Origin: Variovorax sp. OV700
GTDB taxonomy: Bacteria > Pseudomonadota > Gammaproteobacteria > Burkholderiales > Burkholderiaceae_C
Length of the DNA stretch: 64,000 nucleotides
Direction: 5' to 3'
NCBI RefSeq assembly: GCF_900099805.1
Contig: NZ_FNDR01000011.1
Location: 62,001 to 126,000 of the forward strand
The position numbers were made by a program, and so were the translations under genes. Positions within the stretch are counted from its first letter, which is position 1, and every line of letters starts with the position of its first letter. The notes below the pieces were generated by a model that was not told the DNA's origin, did not search any database, and worked only from the letters and a program-made list of their open reading frames with translations. Positions 1-8,376 of this stretch are shown piece after piece.

Positions 1-1
1 A

Positions 2-1210
2 CTCGCCACGCTGTCGGAAATAGAAGCAACCGACATCGAGCGCACGCCCACCGGCCTCGAAGAACTCGACCGCGTTCTGGGCGGCGGCATCGTCTCGGGC
101 GGCGTCACGCTCATCGGCGGCGATCCGGGCATTGGCAAGTCGACCTTGCTGCTGCAGGCGGTCGATGCGCTGCAGCGCGCGGGGCAGAACGCGCTCTACG
201 TCACCGGCGAGGAAAGCGGTGCGCAGGTGGCGCTGCGCTCGCGGCGGCTCGGCCTTGACCATTCGCAGGTGCAGGTGCTGGCCGAGATCCAGCTCGAGAA
301 GATCATCGCCACGCTAGACGCCACGCGCCCGGCCATCGCCGTGATCGATTCGATTCAGACGGTGTATTCCGACCAGCTCACCTCCGCGCCCGGCTCGGTG
401 GCGCAGGTGCGCGAATGCGCGGCGCATCTCACGCGCTTTGCCAAGACCAGCGGTACGGCCGTGGTGCTGGTGGGCCACGTTACCAAGGAGGGCGCGCTCG
501 CGGGGCCGCGCGTGCTCGAGCACATGGTCGACACGGTGCTGTACTTCGAGGGCGACACGCATTCGAGCTTTCGCCTCGTGCGTGCCATCAAGAACCGTTT
601 CGGCGCGGTCAACGAGATCGGCGTGTTCGCCATGACCGAGCGCGGCCTGAAGGGCGTGGCCAACCCGAGCGCGATCTTCCTGAGCCAGCATGCCGAGCCG
701 GTGCCCGGTAGCGTGGTGCTGGTCACGCTCGAGGGCACGCGGCCGATGCTGGTGGAAATCCAGGCGCTGGTCGACAACGGCGGCCCGAGCCCGCGCCGCC
801 TTTCGGTGGGGCTTGACCGCGACCGCCTCGCGATGCTGCTGGCCGTGCTGCATCGCCATGCGGGCGTGGCCTGCATGGACCAGGACGTGTTCGTCAACGC
901 GGTGGGCGGCGTGCGCATCAGCGAACCCGCCGCCGACCTGGCCGTGATGCTGGCCATCACCTCGAGCCTGCGCGGCAAGCCGCTGCCCAAGGGCTTCATC
1001 GCGTTCGGCGAAGTGGGTTTGGCGGGTGAAGTGCGCCCCGCGCCGCGCGGCCAGGAGCGCCTGCGCGAAGCCGCCAAACTGGGCTTCAGCGTGGCCGTGG
1101 TGCCCAAGGCCAATGCGCCGCGCAAGGGATCGAAAGAGATCGAGGGCCTGACCATCCACGCCGTCGACCGCATCGAAGAGGCGATGGACGTGGTCCGCCG
1201 CCTCGATTGA
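2..1210 (+). CDS. radA: DNA repair protein RadA (5'-truncated by window edge)
   Basis: RadA/Sms is a RecA-related branch-migration ATPase that acts in recombinational repair. The reading frame is open from base 2, so the start codon and the N-terminal C4 zinc finger lie outside the window. Visible are the Walker A motif GGDPGIGKST (about bases 119-148), the RadA-specific KNRFG motif (about 592-606) and the C-terminal Lon-protease-like domain ending in VVRRLD. The first in-frame ATG at 146 lies after Walker A and cannot be the true start. The gene converges with the small lipoprotein gene at 1262. Confidence 0.95.
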   Translation, partial: LATLSEIEATDIERTPTGLEELDRVLGGGIVSGGVTLIGGDPGIGKSTLLLQAVDALQRAGQNALYVTGEESGAQVALRSRRLGLDHSQVQVLAEIQLEKIIATLDATRPAIAVIDSIQTVYSDQLTSAPGSVAQVRECAAHLTRFAKTSGTAVVLVGHVTKEGALAGPRVLEHMVDTVLYFEGDTHSSFRLVRAIKNRFGAVNEIGVFAMTERGLKGVANPSAIFLSQHAEPVPGSVVLVTLEGTRPMLVEIQALVDNGGPSPRRLSVGLDRDRLAMLLAVLHRHAGVACMDQDVFVNAVGGVRISEPAADLAVMLAITSSLRGKPLPKGFIAFGEVGLAGEVRPAPRGQERLREAAKLGFSVAVVPKANAPRKGSKEIEGLTIHAVDRIEEAMDVVRRLD

Positions 1211-1219
1211 TCTGCGTTG

Positions 1220-1253
1220 AAAAAATGCCCGGCGCGCCAGTGACGCGCCGGGC
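1220..1253 (-). terminator. Rho-independent terminator of the lipoprotein gene
   Basis: A perfect 10-bp GC stem (GCCCGGCGCG 1227-1236, loop 1237-1243, CGCGCCGGGC 1244-1253) is followed, on the minus strand, by a run of six T (the A run at 1220-1225). It lies directly downstream of the minus-strand lipoprotein gene and just past the radA stop, so it may also slow plus-strand transcripts. Confidence 0.75.
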
Positions 1254-1261
1254 CACCCTCC

Positions 1262-1717
1262 CTACCCCCCGATGTGCATCGTGAACGCCGGTCCGCCGTT
1301 GAGCACGCATTGGCCGCTGCCCAACGTGGCCGAGTTCATCGTGTACTGGCAACTCAGGTTGCCGCCGCGATTGCCGCTGGCGTTCGCCAGGCCGGCACCT
1401 CGCGAGCCGGCAACCCGGGTCGCCTCTCCCTGGAACTGCTCCCCACCGATCTGCGCATTGAAATGGCCGCGGCCGTTCATGTCGTTGGTCACCGTGCCTG
1501 CGACGGTTCCGTAGCGCGCCGCTTCGGCGTTCGACGGATACAGCCGCGCACTGAAGCTCTGCGCCACCGGACCCGGTGCCACGGCATAAGCCTGCGAGGG
1601 CGGCGCCGCGGGTGCGGGTTGTCCGAGCGGCACCACGTAGCAGCCGCTGAGGACGGTGGCCGTGAGCGTGGCGGCGAGGGTGAGACGAATGAAGCTGACA
1701 GGACGCGGACTATTCAT
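1262..1717 (-). CDS. small secreted lipoprotein, function unknown
   Basis: This 151-residue protein starts at the ATG at 1717 (MNSPRPVSF). That start gives a clean signal peptide with a lipobox LSGC near residues 21-24, so it should be lipidated and anchored in the membrane. A longer open frame to 1783 would put 22 unlikely residues in front of the signal. The mature part has an Ala/Pro-rich linker and then a Gly/Asn-rich beta-type region with two cysteines that could pair. I recognise no named family beyond lipoprotein. It converges with radA and has its own terminator at 1220-1253. Confidence 0.75.
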   Translation of the reverse strand: MNSPRPVSFIRLTLAATLTATVLSGCYVVPLGQPAPAAPPSQAYAVAPGPVAQSFSARLYPSNAEAARYGTVAGTVTNDMNGRGHFNAQIGGEQFQGEATRVAGSRGAGLANASGNRGGNLSCQYTMNSATLGSGQCVLNGGPAFTMHIGG

Positions 1718-1817
1718 ACGCTTTTCAGTGGCCCGGGCAGATGCCCGTGCGGTGAAATGTGCCGGCTCGCGCCACCGCGCCACTTGCTTTTAGCGATGAG
1801 TACCGCCCCGCGCGCCC

Positions 1818-1842
1818 GGCAGTAGCCATGGCCGCTACTGCC
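1818..1842. repeat. perfect 9-bp inverted repeat in a divergent intergenic region
   Basis: GGCAGTAGC (1818-1826), a 7-nt loop and GCTACTGCC (1834-1842) form a perfect stem between the divergently transcribed lipoprotein gene and the gene at 1936. No T run follows, so it could be an operator or a transcript leader hairpin. The rest of 1718-1935 shows nothing I can name. Confidence 0.4.
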
Positions 1843-1935
1843 GCCTGTCATGCCAGTGCGGCAAGAAAAGCGCCGCCGATCCACATGCGAACTTTTGAAT
1901 GACGCCAGGAAGGTGGGGATCGCCGGGCGGCGACA

Positions 1936-2364
1936 ATGCGCCCCATGAATTTTCAGAAATTGCTGGTGCCCGTGGGCGGCATCGTCCTTCTCGGGCTTGC
2001 ATGGCGCAGCTACGGTTGGGCCGGCGTGGCGCTGACCGGCGGCGTGATCGTGATGTTTTTGCTGTTGCACTTCAACCGCGCGATGCAGGTGCTCAAGAGG
2101 GCCGCCGACCGGCCCGTGGGCTACGTCGCGAGCGCGGTGATGCTGAACGCCAAGCTCAAGAAGGGCGCGACGCTGATGCACGTCATTGCGATGACGCGCG
2201 CACTTGGCGAGCTGCATTCGCCCAAGGACGAGCAGCCCGAGCTCTACCGCTGGACCGACACGGGCGGCTCGTATGTCGACGCCGTGTTCAACGGCGGCAA
2301 GCTGCAGAGCTGGACGCTGACGCGGCCCGAGGCGCCGCCCGAAGAAGAAACGCCGGCGAGCTGA
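1936..2364 (+). CDS. small membrane protein, function unknown
   Basis: The gene encodes 142 residues, with a second possible ATG at 1945 (MNFQKLL). Two hydrophobic segments near residues 9-25 and 27-45 suggest a membrane hairpin. A soluble part of about 95 residues follows, containing a basic stretch (NAKLKKGA) and ending in an acidic tail (APPEEETPAS). I do not recognise the family. It stands alone, convergent with rdgC 27 nt downstream. Confidence 0.65.
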   Translation: MRPMNFQKLLVPVGGIVLLGLAWRSYGWAGVALTGGVIVMFLLLHFNRAMQVLKRAADRPVGYVASAVMLNAKLKKGATLMHVIAMTRALGELHSPKDEQPELYRWTDTGGSYVDAVFNGGKLQSWTLTRPEAPPEEETPAS

Positions 2365-2391
2365 TCAGGCAAGCCGGGCGGGGCGCTTCCT

Positions 2392-3402
2392 TCAGAACGG
2401 CGCGTCTTCTTCTTCCTCGACGGCGTCGGCTGGCGTCGAGGTAGTGGGCGCCGCAGCAGGCACTGCCGCCGGCGTCGAGGTTTCGTCCTTCGGGGCGCCC
2501 GAGAATGCCGCTTCGCCGCCCAGCGCGTCGAGCAGCGCCGGCACCAGTTGGCCGAGTTCGCCCGTGGCAATGGCCACGTCGGCATCGAAGTTGTCTTCCT
2601 TCTTGCCGCCCGAGGCACCGTCGCCCGTGCCTTCGAGGAACACGATCTTGCGGATCAGCATGCCGTGCGTCAGCTCGAAGGACACGCGGTCGTCCCAGGT
2701 GAGCGCGAGGCGCGTGGGGCGCTTGCCGTCGGTGATGTGCTTTTGCACTTCCTCGATGTCCAGCGGGTGCTTGGCGTAGCGCACCACGGCTTTCGAATCA
2801 TCCGAGGCCTTGAGTTCGCACTCGCGGTCGATGGTGAAGCCGGCCGGCGGCTCCTGCGTGAGCAGCCAGTTGGCCATGGCGGCGGCCGGCTCGATCTGCG
2901 TATTGATGAGGGCCACGGCAAAGCCGTCGAGCGACTTCACCAGGCTGGTGACCACTTCGTCGGCGCGTGCGGCATTGGCGCTGTTGATCACCAGGCGGCG
3001 CTCGGCCTGGTCGATCCACACGGCTACGCGGGCGCTTCGCGTGAAGGCCATTGGCAGCAGCTCGAGCGTGATGTCTTCCTTGAGCTCCTTCTTTTCCTTC
3101 TTGCCGGGCTTGCGGCCGGTGGTGGCCTCGATCTGCGCGCAGCGTTCGTCGAGCTTGCGGCGCACCACGGAGCCGGGGACGGCCTTGCTCTCGATCATGT
3201 ATTCGACCAGCCACTGGCCGCCGATGGATTCGGCCAGCGGGCCGTTGGCCTCGCCGCGGGGCTCCACCCAGCCGGCGGACTTTTCCTGCGAGGGGCCGCA
3301 GGGCTCGAAGCGCTGCTTGCCGAGACCTTCTTCCACCTCGGTCAATGTTTGGGACCAGGCAGGTTCGATGCGATAGACGATGACGTTCTTGAATACGGAC
3401 AC
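2392..3402 (-). CDS. rdgC: recombination-associated protein RdgC
   Basis: RdgC is a ring-forming, sequence-independent DNA-binding protein that modulates RecA. The likely start is a GTG at 3402 (protein begins SVFKNVIVYRIEP, matching the family N-terminus), preceded by an AAAGGG ribosome site on the minus strand. No ATG exists near this position; the frame stays open far upstream only as a shadow of ilvE. The product has 336 residues, longer than the roughly 303 of E. coli RdgC. The extra length is an Ala/Pro/Thr-rich linker ending in the acidic tip VEEEEDAPF, which resembles the C-terminal tip of SSB. It is divergent from ilvE. Confidence 0.92.
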   Translation of the reverse strand: MSVFKNVIVYRIEPAWSQTLTEVEEGLGKQRFEPCGPSQEKSAGWVEPRGEANGPLAESIGGQWLVEYMIESKAVPGSVVRRKLDERCAQIEATTGRKPGKKEKKELKEDITLELLPMAFTRSARVAVWIDQAERRLVINSANAARADEVVTSLVKSLDGFAVALINTQIEPAAAMANWLLTQEPPAGFTIDRECELKASDDSKAVVRYAKHPLDIEEVQKHITDGKRPTRLALTWDDRVSFELTHGMLIRKIVFLEGTGDGASGGKKEDNFDADVAIATGELGQLVPALLDALGGEAAFSGAPKDETSTPAAVPAAAPTTSTPADAVEEEEDAPF

Positions 3403-3473
3403 GGAAACCCTTTTTCCACTGGTTTGGACAACCGGCCATTGTCGGGCACCCCGTTCCGGGGCCGGCCGTAAAA

Positions 3474-3489
3474 TCGCAAGCTTTTGCGA
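3474..3489. promoter_or_regulatory. inverted repeat upstream of ilvE (possible operator)
   Basis: TCGCAA-GCTT-TTGCGA is a perfect 6-4-6 inverted repeat, 51 nt before the ilvE start and in the region shared with the divergent rdgC gene. Its position suits an operator or promoter-proximal site. No regulator can be assigned from sequence alone. Confidence 0.35.
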
Positions 3490-3540
3490 CTTCCTCTCCG
3501 TCGCACCCCCACACCGCTTCCCAAACAAAGGAATCAGGAA

Positions 3541-4494
3541 ATGAGCTCGATCCCCCCCTCGCTGGACGACCGTGACGGCAAGATCTGGATGGACGGCGAA
3601 CTCGTGGACTGGCGCGACGCCAAGATCCACGTGCTGAGCCACACGCTGCACTACGGCTGCGGCGCCTTCGAGGGCGTGCGCGCCTACAAGACGGCAGATG
3701 GCGGCACTTCCATCTTCCGCCTGGCCGAGCACACCGAGCGCCTGTTCAACAGCGCCAAGATCCTGCGCATGAAGATTCCCTTCACGCCAGAACAGCTCAA
3801 CGAAGCCCAGAAGCAGGTCGTGCGCGAGAACAAGCTCGAAAGCTGCTACCTGCGTCCGCTGATCTGGATCGGCTCCGAAAAGCTGGGCGTGAGCCCCAAG
3901 GGCAACCGGATCCACGCCATGGTCGCGGCCTGGTCCTGGGGCGCCTACCTCGGTGAAGAGGGCATGCGGCGCGGCATCCGCGTGAAGACCTCCAGCTACA
4001 CCCGCCACCACGTCAACATCACGATGACGCAGGCCAAGTCGGTGAGCAACTACACCAACTCCATCCTCGCCAACATGGAAGCGCTGGACGACGGCTACGA
4101 CGAAGCGCTGCTGCTCGATGCGAGCGGCTTTGTCTCCGAAGGCGCGGGCGAGAATATCTTCGTGGTCAAGGGCGGCGTGGTCTACACGCCCGACCTGTCG
4201 GCCGGCGCGCTCAACGGCATCACGCGCAACACCATCCTGCACGTGTGCAAGGACCTCGGCATCGAACTCGTGCAAAAGCGCATCACGCGCGACGAGGTCT
4301 ACATCTCCGACGAAGCCTTCTTCACCGGCACCGCCGCCGAAGTGACGCCCATCCGCGAACTCGACCGCATCGAGATCGGCAACCGCGGCGACGGCGGCTC
4401 GCGCGGCCCGATCACGGAGAAGATCCAGGCGGCCTTCTTCGACATCGTGAACGGCAAGAACCCCAAGTACGCCCATTGGCTCACGAAAGTCTGA
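3541..4494 (+). CDS. ilvE: branched-chain amino acid aminotransferase
   Basis: This class IV PLP-dependent aminotransferase carries out the last step of Leu/Ile/Val synthesis, and the first of their degradation, with 2-oxoglutarate/glutamate. The 317-residue protein starts at the ATG at 3541 after an AAGGAATC ribosome site. It shows the N-terminal LHYGCGAFEGVRAY motif, the PLP lysine K166 in MTQAKSVSNY, and the family signature around SEGAGENIFVV. The zinc-finger gene at 4503 follows after 8 nt and is probably co-transcribed. Confidence 0.95.
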   Translation: MSSIPPSLDDRDGKIWMDGELVDWRDAKIHVLSHTLHYGCGAFEGVRAYKTADGGTSIFRLAEHTERLFNSAKILRMKIPFTPEQLNEAQKQVVRENKLESCYLRPLIWIGSEKLGVSPKGNRIHAMVAAWSWGAYLGEEGMRRGIRVKTSSYTRHHVNITMTQAKSVSNYTNSILANMEALDDGYDEALLLDASGFVSEGAGENIFVVKGGVVYTPDLSAGALNGITRNTILHVCKDLGIELVQKRITRDEVYISDEAFFTGTAAEVTPIRELDRIEIGNRGDGGSRGPITEKIQAAFFDIVNGKNPKYAHWLTKV

Positions 4495-4502
4495 GAAAAC
4501 CC

Positions 4503-4712
4503 ATGCCTACCAACGCAGTCGTCGAACTCCTGGCCAGGGAGCTCAATCATCAGGGCGGTGTGTTCTGCCCCAGCCCCAAAGCGGACATGAAGCTCTGGGA
4601 CACCCATCCCAAGGTCTACCTGGACGTGGCGCGCACCGGTGAAGCCAAGTGCCCGTACTGCGGCACCGTCTATCGCCTGAGGGCGGGCGAGACGGTGTCG
4701 TCCCGGCATTGA
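4503..4712 (+). CDS. CHCC zinc-finger domain protein
   Basis: This 69-residue protein has putative zinc ligands C22, H35, C50 and C53 (FCPSP...DTHPK...KCPYCG), matching the CHCC zinc-finger domain family related to the NDUFS6 subunit of complex I. Its role in bacteria is unknown to me. It sits 8 nt after ilvE, and its stop codon overlaps the likely TTG start of the next gene, so the three genes probably form one transcript. Confidence 0.85.
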   Translation: MPTNAVVELLARELNHQGGVFCPSPKADMKLWDTHPKVYLDVARTGEAKCPYCGTVYRLRAGETVSSRH

Positions 4713-5125
4713 CGGTTCGCGGTCTGCTGGGCCGTTTCGGCGCCGGCTACCTGCTCCTCTTGGTCATCCTCGGCCTGGCGCTGAACCTGTTCGGCGTCAA
4801 GGCCAATGCGGGCGTGAACACGGCCGCGCTCCTTGGCGCCGTGATGTGGGTGTGCCTGGCCTTCGGCAAGAAGAACGGCCGCTACCTTGCGCGCGACGAA
4901 AAGACCCGCGCCGTGCTCGGGATGATCGCCATCGACCTGGCCATTCAGGCGGCGGTTTCGGTGTCGGCGGCCCTGGCTGCCGGGGCGTCGGTATTGCAGC
5001 TGGGGCCGATGCTGCTGGTGCTGCTTTTCGTGGGTGTGCTGCACGCCGGCGTGATCTACTTTTTCGTCGGCATGGCGGGCCGGCAGTTCGCGGCCGCCGA
5101 AGCCAAGCGAAGCAGCCGTAGCTAG
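4709..5125 (+). CDS. ABZJ_00895-type small inner-membrane protein
   Basis: I start this gene at a TTG (4709-4711) that overlaps the upstream TGA by two bases; the only in-frame ATG (4649) would read far into the zinc-finger gene. The 138-residue protein has about four hydrophobic segments, near residues 8-28, 33-48, 70-92 and 96-120, with a short basic C-terminus (EAKRSSRS). It resembles the ABZJ_00895 membrane protein family, whose function is not known. The start is uncertain; the reading frame and membrane nature are well supported. Confidence 0.7.
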   Translation: MTVRGLLGRFGAGYLLLLVILGLALNLFGVKANAGVNTAALLGAVMWVCLAFGKKNGRYLARDEKTRAVLGMIAIDLAIQAAVSVSAALAAGASVLQLGPMLLVLLFVGVLHAGVIYFFVGMAGRQFAAAEAKRSSRS

Positions 5126-5130
5126 CCTAG

Positions 5131-6393
5131 CTAGCTGGCTTGCGGCGGGGCCTCATCGAGCGCCGCTGCGATGCGGCGGCTCGGCCACAGGTCGCGCCAG
5201 GGTTGCGCATCCCGCGGTTCCTGCGCGAGCCGCAGGTAGACCATCGCGATCCAGAGCAGCGCCAGGCCGATCTGGGCGTCGCGCATTGCCGAGTTCACGC
5301 TCGACGCGATCAGCGCGATCAGCGTGGCGGCGAGCGCGTAGCGGCCCGCGATGTCAGGCCTTTTCCATGCCTGCCAGACGGCGCCGGCCATGATGACCAG
5401 CAGGCTCAGCAAGGCCGGAAGGCCCCCCTGCGCGCCGACCCACAGGAAGTCGTTGTGCGGCATGTTCGAGTCGGCAAAGAGCACCGGCCCGCGCTTGTGC
5501 CACTGGTCGGTCCAGCCGCCGATGCCCCAGCCGGTGAGCGGCCGGTCGGCAATCATGAGGCCTGTGTCTCGGTACATGTAGTAGCGGATGACCCAGCTGC
5601 CCTTGAAGATCTCGCCGGCCTGCGCCTTCTCGATTTCCTCCACGCCGGTCTCGACCTTGTGCTGCAGCTGCGGCAGCTGATACAGCGCCGCCGCCAGCAC
5701 CACGGCCCCCAGCACCAGCGCGCTCACCAGCATCTTGAGGTGGCTGCGCCATTGGTGGATGCACACCACCGGAATCACCAGCATCAGCGCGAGCACCGAG
5801 GTGCGCGAGGTCAGCGGCAGCGCCACCACCAGGCCCAGCCCGAGCACCAGCGCGAAGGCGGGAATGGCGCGCAGCGGCCTGTGCGCGGCGATCTGCGCAA
5901 TGCCCCACACGGCAGCCGTAGACGCCACCACGCTGAAGAGCAGCGCGTTGCTGATCGACTTGTTGCCCACCTCCATGACCACCGCGCGCAGCGGCGACCA
6001 GATCGGAAAACCGATGGCGTAATGGGCCAAGATCAGCAGGACATTCAGCGCCGCGATCAACAGGAAGCCGCGCAGCGCCCAGATCGCTTCCTCGCGCGTG
6101 AGCGCCATGGCCATCAAGATTGTGAGGCCGATGCGCAGCCCGTGGAACAGGTTCGATCCCGTCTCGGGGTAGTGCGGCCCGAAGGCCAGCACGATGAAAG
6201 TCCAGGCCAGGTACGCCACCACCGGCCACCACAGCGGGTTGGCGCGCAGCCGCGCGAAGCGTTCGCGCAACCCGCCGGCCAGCCCCATGGTGGCGAGCAG
6301 CAGCAGGGCCGAAAGGTAGGTGACGCCGACGGGCATGAACACCACCAGCCCCCAGAACATGGCCGCGGGCCTGACGATGTGCGATCTCTGCAT
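5131..6393 (-). CDS. O-antigen ligase family membrane protein
   Basis: The 420-residue protein has ten or more hydrophobic segments and a large hydrophilic loop containing the Wzy/WaaL-type stretch around ADRPLTGWGIGG and SNMPHNDFLW. This loop holds the conserved His typical of enzymes that join undecaprenyl-linked glycans to lipid A core or to proteins. No other surface-polysaccharide gene is nearby, so substrate and acceptor remain open (LPS ligase, polymerase or protein glycosyltransferase). It is convergent with the small membrane protein gene, 5 nt apart, and lies downstream of the sensor kinase gene on the same strand. Confidence 0.85.
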   Translation of the reverse strand: MQRSHIVRPAAMFWGLVVFMPVGVTYLSALLLLATMGLAGGLRERFARLRANPLWWPVVAYLAWTFIVLAFGPHYPETGSNLFHGLRIGLTILMAMALTREEAIWALRGFLLIAALNVLLILAHYAIGFPIWSPLRAVVMEVGNKSISNALLFSVVASTAAVWGIAQIAAHRPLRAIPAFALVLGLGLVVALPLTSRTSVLALMLVIPVVCIHQWRSHLKMLVSALVLGAVVLAAALYQLPQLQHKVETGVEEIEKAQAGEIFKGSWVIRYYMYRDTGLMIADRPLTGWGIGGWTDQWHKRGPVLFADSNMPHNDFLWVGAQGGLPALLSLLVIMAGAVWQAWKRPDIAGRYALAATLIALIASSVNSAMRDAQIGLALLWIAMVYLRLAQEPRDAQPWRDLWPSRRIAAALDEAPPQAS

Positions 6394-6407
6394 AGGGGCG
6401 GGATTTT

Positions 6408-6431
6408 AGGTTGGGCCTGCTGGCCCAACCT
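6408..6431. terminator. perfect 10-bp hairpin after the kinase gene
   Basis: AGGTTGGGCC, a TGCT loop and GGCCCAACCT form a perfect stem between the end of the minus-strand kinase operon (6453) and the next minus-strand gene start (6393). There is no T run in the direction of transcription, so it is a non-canonical terminator or a leader hairpin for the ligase-type gene. Confidence 0.45.
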
Positions 6432-6452
6432 GACTGGGCGCCCCGCGTCCGC

Positions 6453-7649
6453 TCAGACGGCGCCGCTTGCCGCCGGCAGCCGGATGACGAAGCTCGCGCC
6501 ACCGCCCGGGCGCTCCTCGCAGCGCACGCTGCCGCCGTGCCGTTCGGCGATCGACTTCACCAGCGCCAGCCCGAGGCCGACGCCGCCATTGCGCTCGCTG
6601 GCGCCGGGGAGCCGGTAAAAGGGCTCGAAGATGCGCTCGCGCAGGGCCGCCGGCACACCCGGGCCCCGGTCGTTCACGCGCACGGTGGCAAAGCCGTTGG
6701 CGCTGCCAAGCTCGACCGAGATTTCGCCCGCACCATAGCGGCGTGCGTTCTCCAGCAGGTTGCGGATCGCGCGGCGCAGCAGGCGTGAGACGCCCGGCAC
6801 CGTGAGCTTGGCGTTGTCGGTGCCTTCCACCAGGTCAAGCTCGGCATCCACCTGCGAGCACTCCTCGGCCGCGAGCCCCGTGAGGTCGACCGCCTCGATG
6901 GTGCCCATGTCGGCCTCGCTCGCATCGAGCCGGCTGGCCAGCAGGATCTCGTCGATGAGCTGGTCCAGCTCGCCGATGTTGCGCGAGATCTCGTCGCGCG
7001 CGGCGGGGCTCGGGCGCTCGCCCATCAGCTCCAGGCCCATGCGGATGCGGGTGAGCGGCGAGCGCAGCTCGTGCGATGCGTTGGCCAGCAGCGATTTATG
7101 CGAGCGCACCAGTTTTTCGATGCGTTCGGCCGACGCGTTAAAACGTTTGGAGAGATCAGCCACTTCGTCCTGCCCTTCTTCGGTCACGCGCACCGAGAGA
7201 TCGCCCTCGCCCCAGCGTTGCACGCCGCGCTGCAATGTTTCCAGCCGCTGGGTGAGCCGGCGCACGATGGGGTACACGCCCAGGGCCACGGCAATGCCCA
7301 CGAGCGCGATCATCCAGCCCAGCCCGAAGGGCGTGCGCCAAGGTGCGAACCCGCCGCCGGGGGGGCGGTCGCGCGGCGCCACGCGCAGCGTGATGGCCTT
7401 GCCGTCGCTCAGCGTCACGTCGAACTCCAGGCCCTGGCCCGGCACCCGCAGGGCCTTGCCGCTGCCAATGGGCCGGTCCTGCGCGTCGAGCACCACCACG
7501 TTGCGCGGCACCGGCGCCAGGCGCTCGCGCTCGGCCTCCGCCGCCTCGCGCACGATCCAGTTGGCCATCAGCGTGAGGATGACGACGCCGCCCACCACCG
7601 CGAGCCAGATGCGCACGTAGAGGCGGCGCGAATACAGGTTGCGAAGCAT
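6453..7649 (-). CDS. two-component sensor histidine kinase
   Basis: This 398-residue inner-membrane kinase has two membrane helices (about residues 14-30 and 110-127) around a short periplasmic sensor of about 80 residues, then HAMP, a dimerisation domain with phosphate-accepting H193 in NASHELRSPLTR, and a HATPase domain (N box RNLLENARRYG, G1 NDRGPGVP, G2 GGVGLGLALV). This is RstB/OmpR-partner architecture. I use the ATG at 7649; a TTG one codon upstream is possible. It begins 4 nt after the response regulator stop and is the last gene of the five-gene operon that starts with the ketosynthase. Confidence 0.93.
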   Translation of the reverse strand: MLRNLYSRRLYVRIWLAVVGGVVILTLMANWIVREAAEAERERLAPVPRNVVVLDAQDRPIGSGKALRVPGQGLEFDVTLSDGKAITLRVAPRDRPPGGGFAPWRTPFGLGWMIALVGIAVALGVYPIVRRLTQRLETLQRGVQRWGEGDLSVRVTEEGQDEVADLSKRFNASAERIEKLVRSHKSLLANASHELRSPLTRIRMGLELMGERPSPAARDEISRNIGELDQLIDEILLASRLDASEADMGTIEAVDLTGLAAEECSQVDAELDLVEGTDNAKLTVPGVSRLLRRAIRNLLENARRYGAGEISVELGSANGFATVRVNDRGPGVPAALRERIFEPFYRLPGASERNGGVGLGLALVKSIAERHGGSVRCEERPGGGASFVIRLPAASGAV

Positions 7650-7653
7650 CAAA

Positions 7654-8376
7654 TCAATCTTGCTGCTTGGCGAAGACGTAGCCCACGCCGCGCACGGTGA
7701 GGATGCGCTTCGGGTTCTTGGCGTCGACTTCGATCGCGGCGCGGATGCGGCCCATGTGCACGTCGATCGAGCGGTCGAAGGCTTCGAGCTCGCGGCCGCG
7801 CACCGCTTCCATGATCTGGTCGCGGGTGAGCACGCGGCCCGCGCGCTCGGCCATGGCCACGAGCAGGTCGAACTGGTAGGAGGTGAGGTCGGCCAGCGCG
7901 CCGCCCACCGACACGGTGCGCGCGTTGCGGTCGATCTCGAGCGTGCCGAAGCGCATCACCGTGCTGGCTTCGGTGTCGGTGGTGTTCTCGCTGCGCCGGC
8001 GCAGCACCGCGCGGATGCGTGCCAGCAGCTCGCGCGGCTCGAAGGGCTTGGGCAGGTAGTCGTCGGCGCCGATCTCCAGGCCGATGATGCGGTCCATCGG
8101 GTCGCCCTTGGCGGTGAGCATCAGCACCGACACCTTCGAGGCGGGGGCGGGCAGCGACCGGATGCGGCGGCAGATTTCGAGGCCGTCGGTGTCCGGCAGC
8201 ATCAGGTCGAGGATCACCAGGTCCGGCGCGTGCTGCTGCAGCAGCTCGAGGCCGCTGGCGCCGTCGCCGGCATGCGAGAAGAGGAATCCCGACTGCGTCA
8301 GGTATTCGCCCACCATGTGTGCCAGGCGGGCGTCGTCTTCGATCATCAGGAGTTGGGGGGTGCTCATGCGCTTCAT
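7654..8376 (-). CDS. OmpR/RstA-family response regulator
   Basis: The 240-residue protein has a receiver domain with acidic pocket IEDD (residues 12-15) and phosphoacceptor D57 in LVILDLMLPDTDG, followed by a winged-helix OmpR DNA-binding domain ending in RGVGYVFAKQQD. The ATG at 8376 overlaps the stop of the halogenase-like gene (ATGA, 8373-8376), which supports this start over the second Met at 8367. Translational coupling to a biosynthetic gene upstream and a kinase downstream suggests it controls this operon. Confidence 0.93.
   Translation of the reverse strand: MKRMSTPQLLMIEDDARLAHMVGEYLTQSGFLFSHAGDGASGLELLQQHAPDLVILDLMLPDTDGLEICRRIRSLPAPASKVSVLMLTAKGDPMDRIIGLEIGADDYLPKPFEPRELLARIRAVLRRRSENTTDTEASTVMRFGTLEIDRNARTVSVGGALADLTSYQFDLLVAMAERAGRVLTRDQIMEAVRGRELEAFDRSIDVHMGRIRAAIEVDAKNPKRILTVRGVGYVFAKQQD

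Noticed and set aside
2392..4476. A 694-codon minus-strand open frame covering rdgC and the reverse of ilvE
   Set aside because: Only the first part downstream of the GTG at 3402 encodes RdgC. The rest is low-complexity shadow of ilvE, typical for high-GC DNA.
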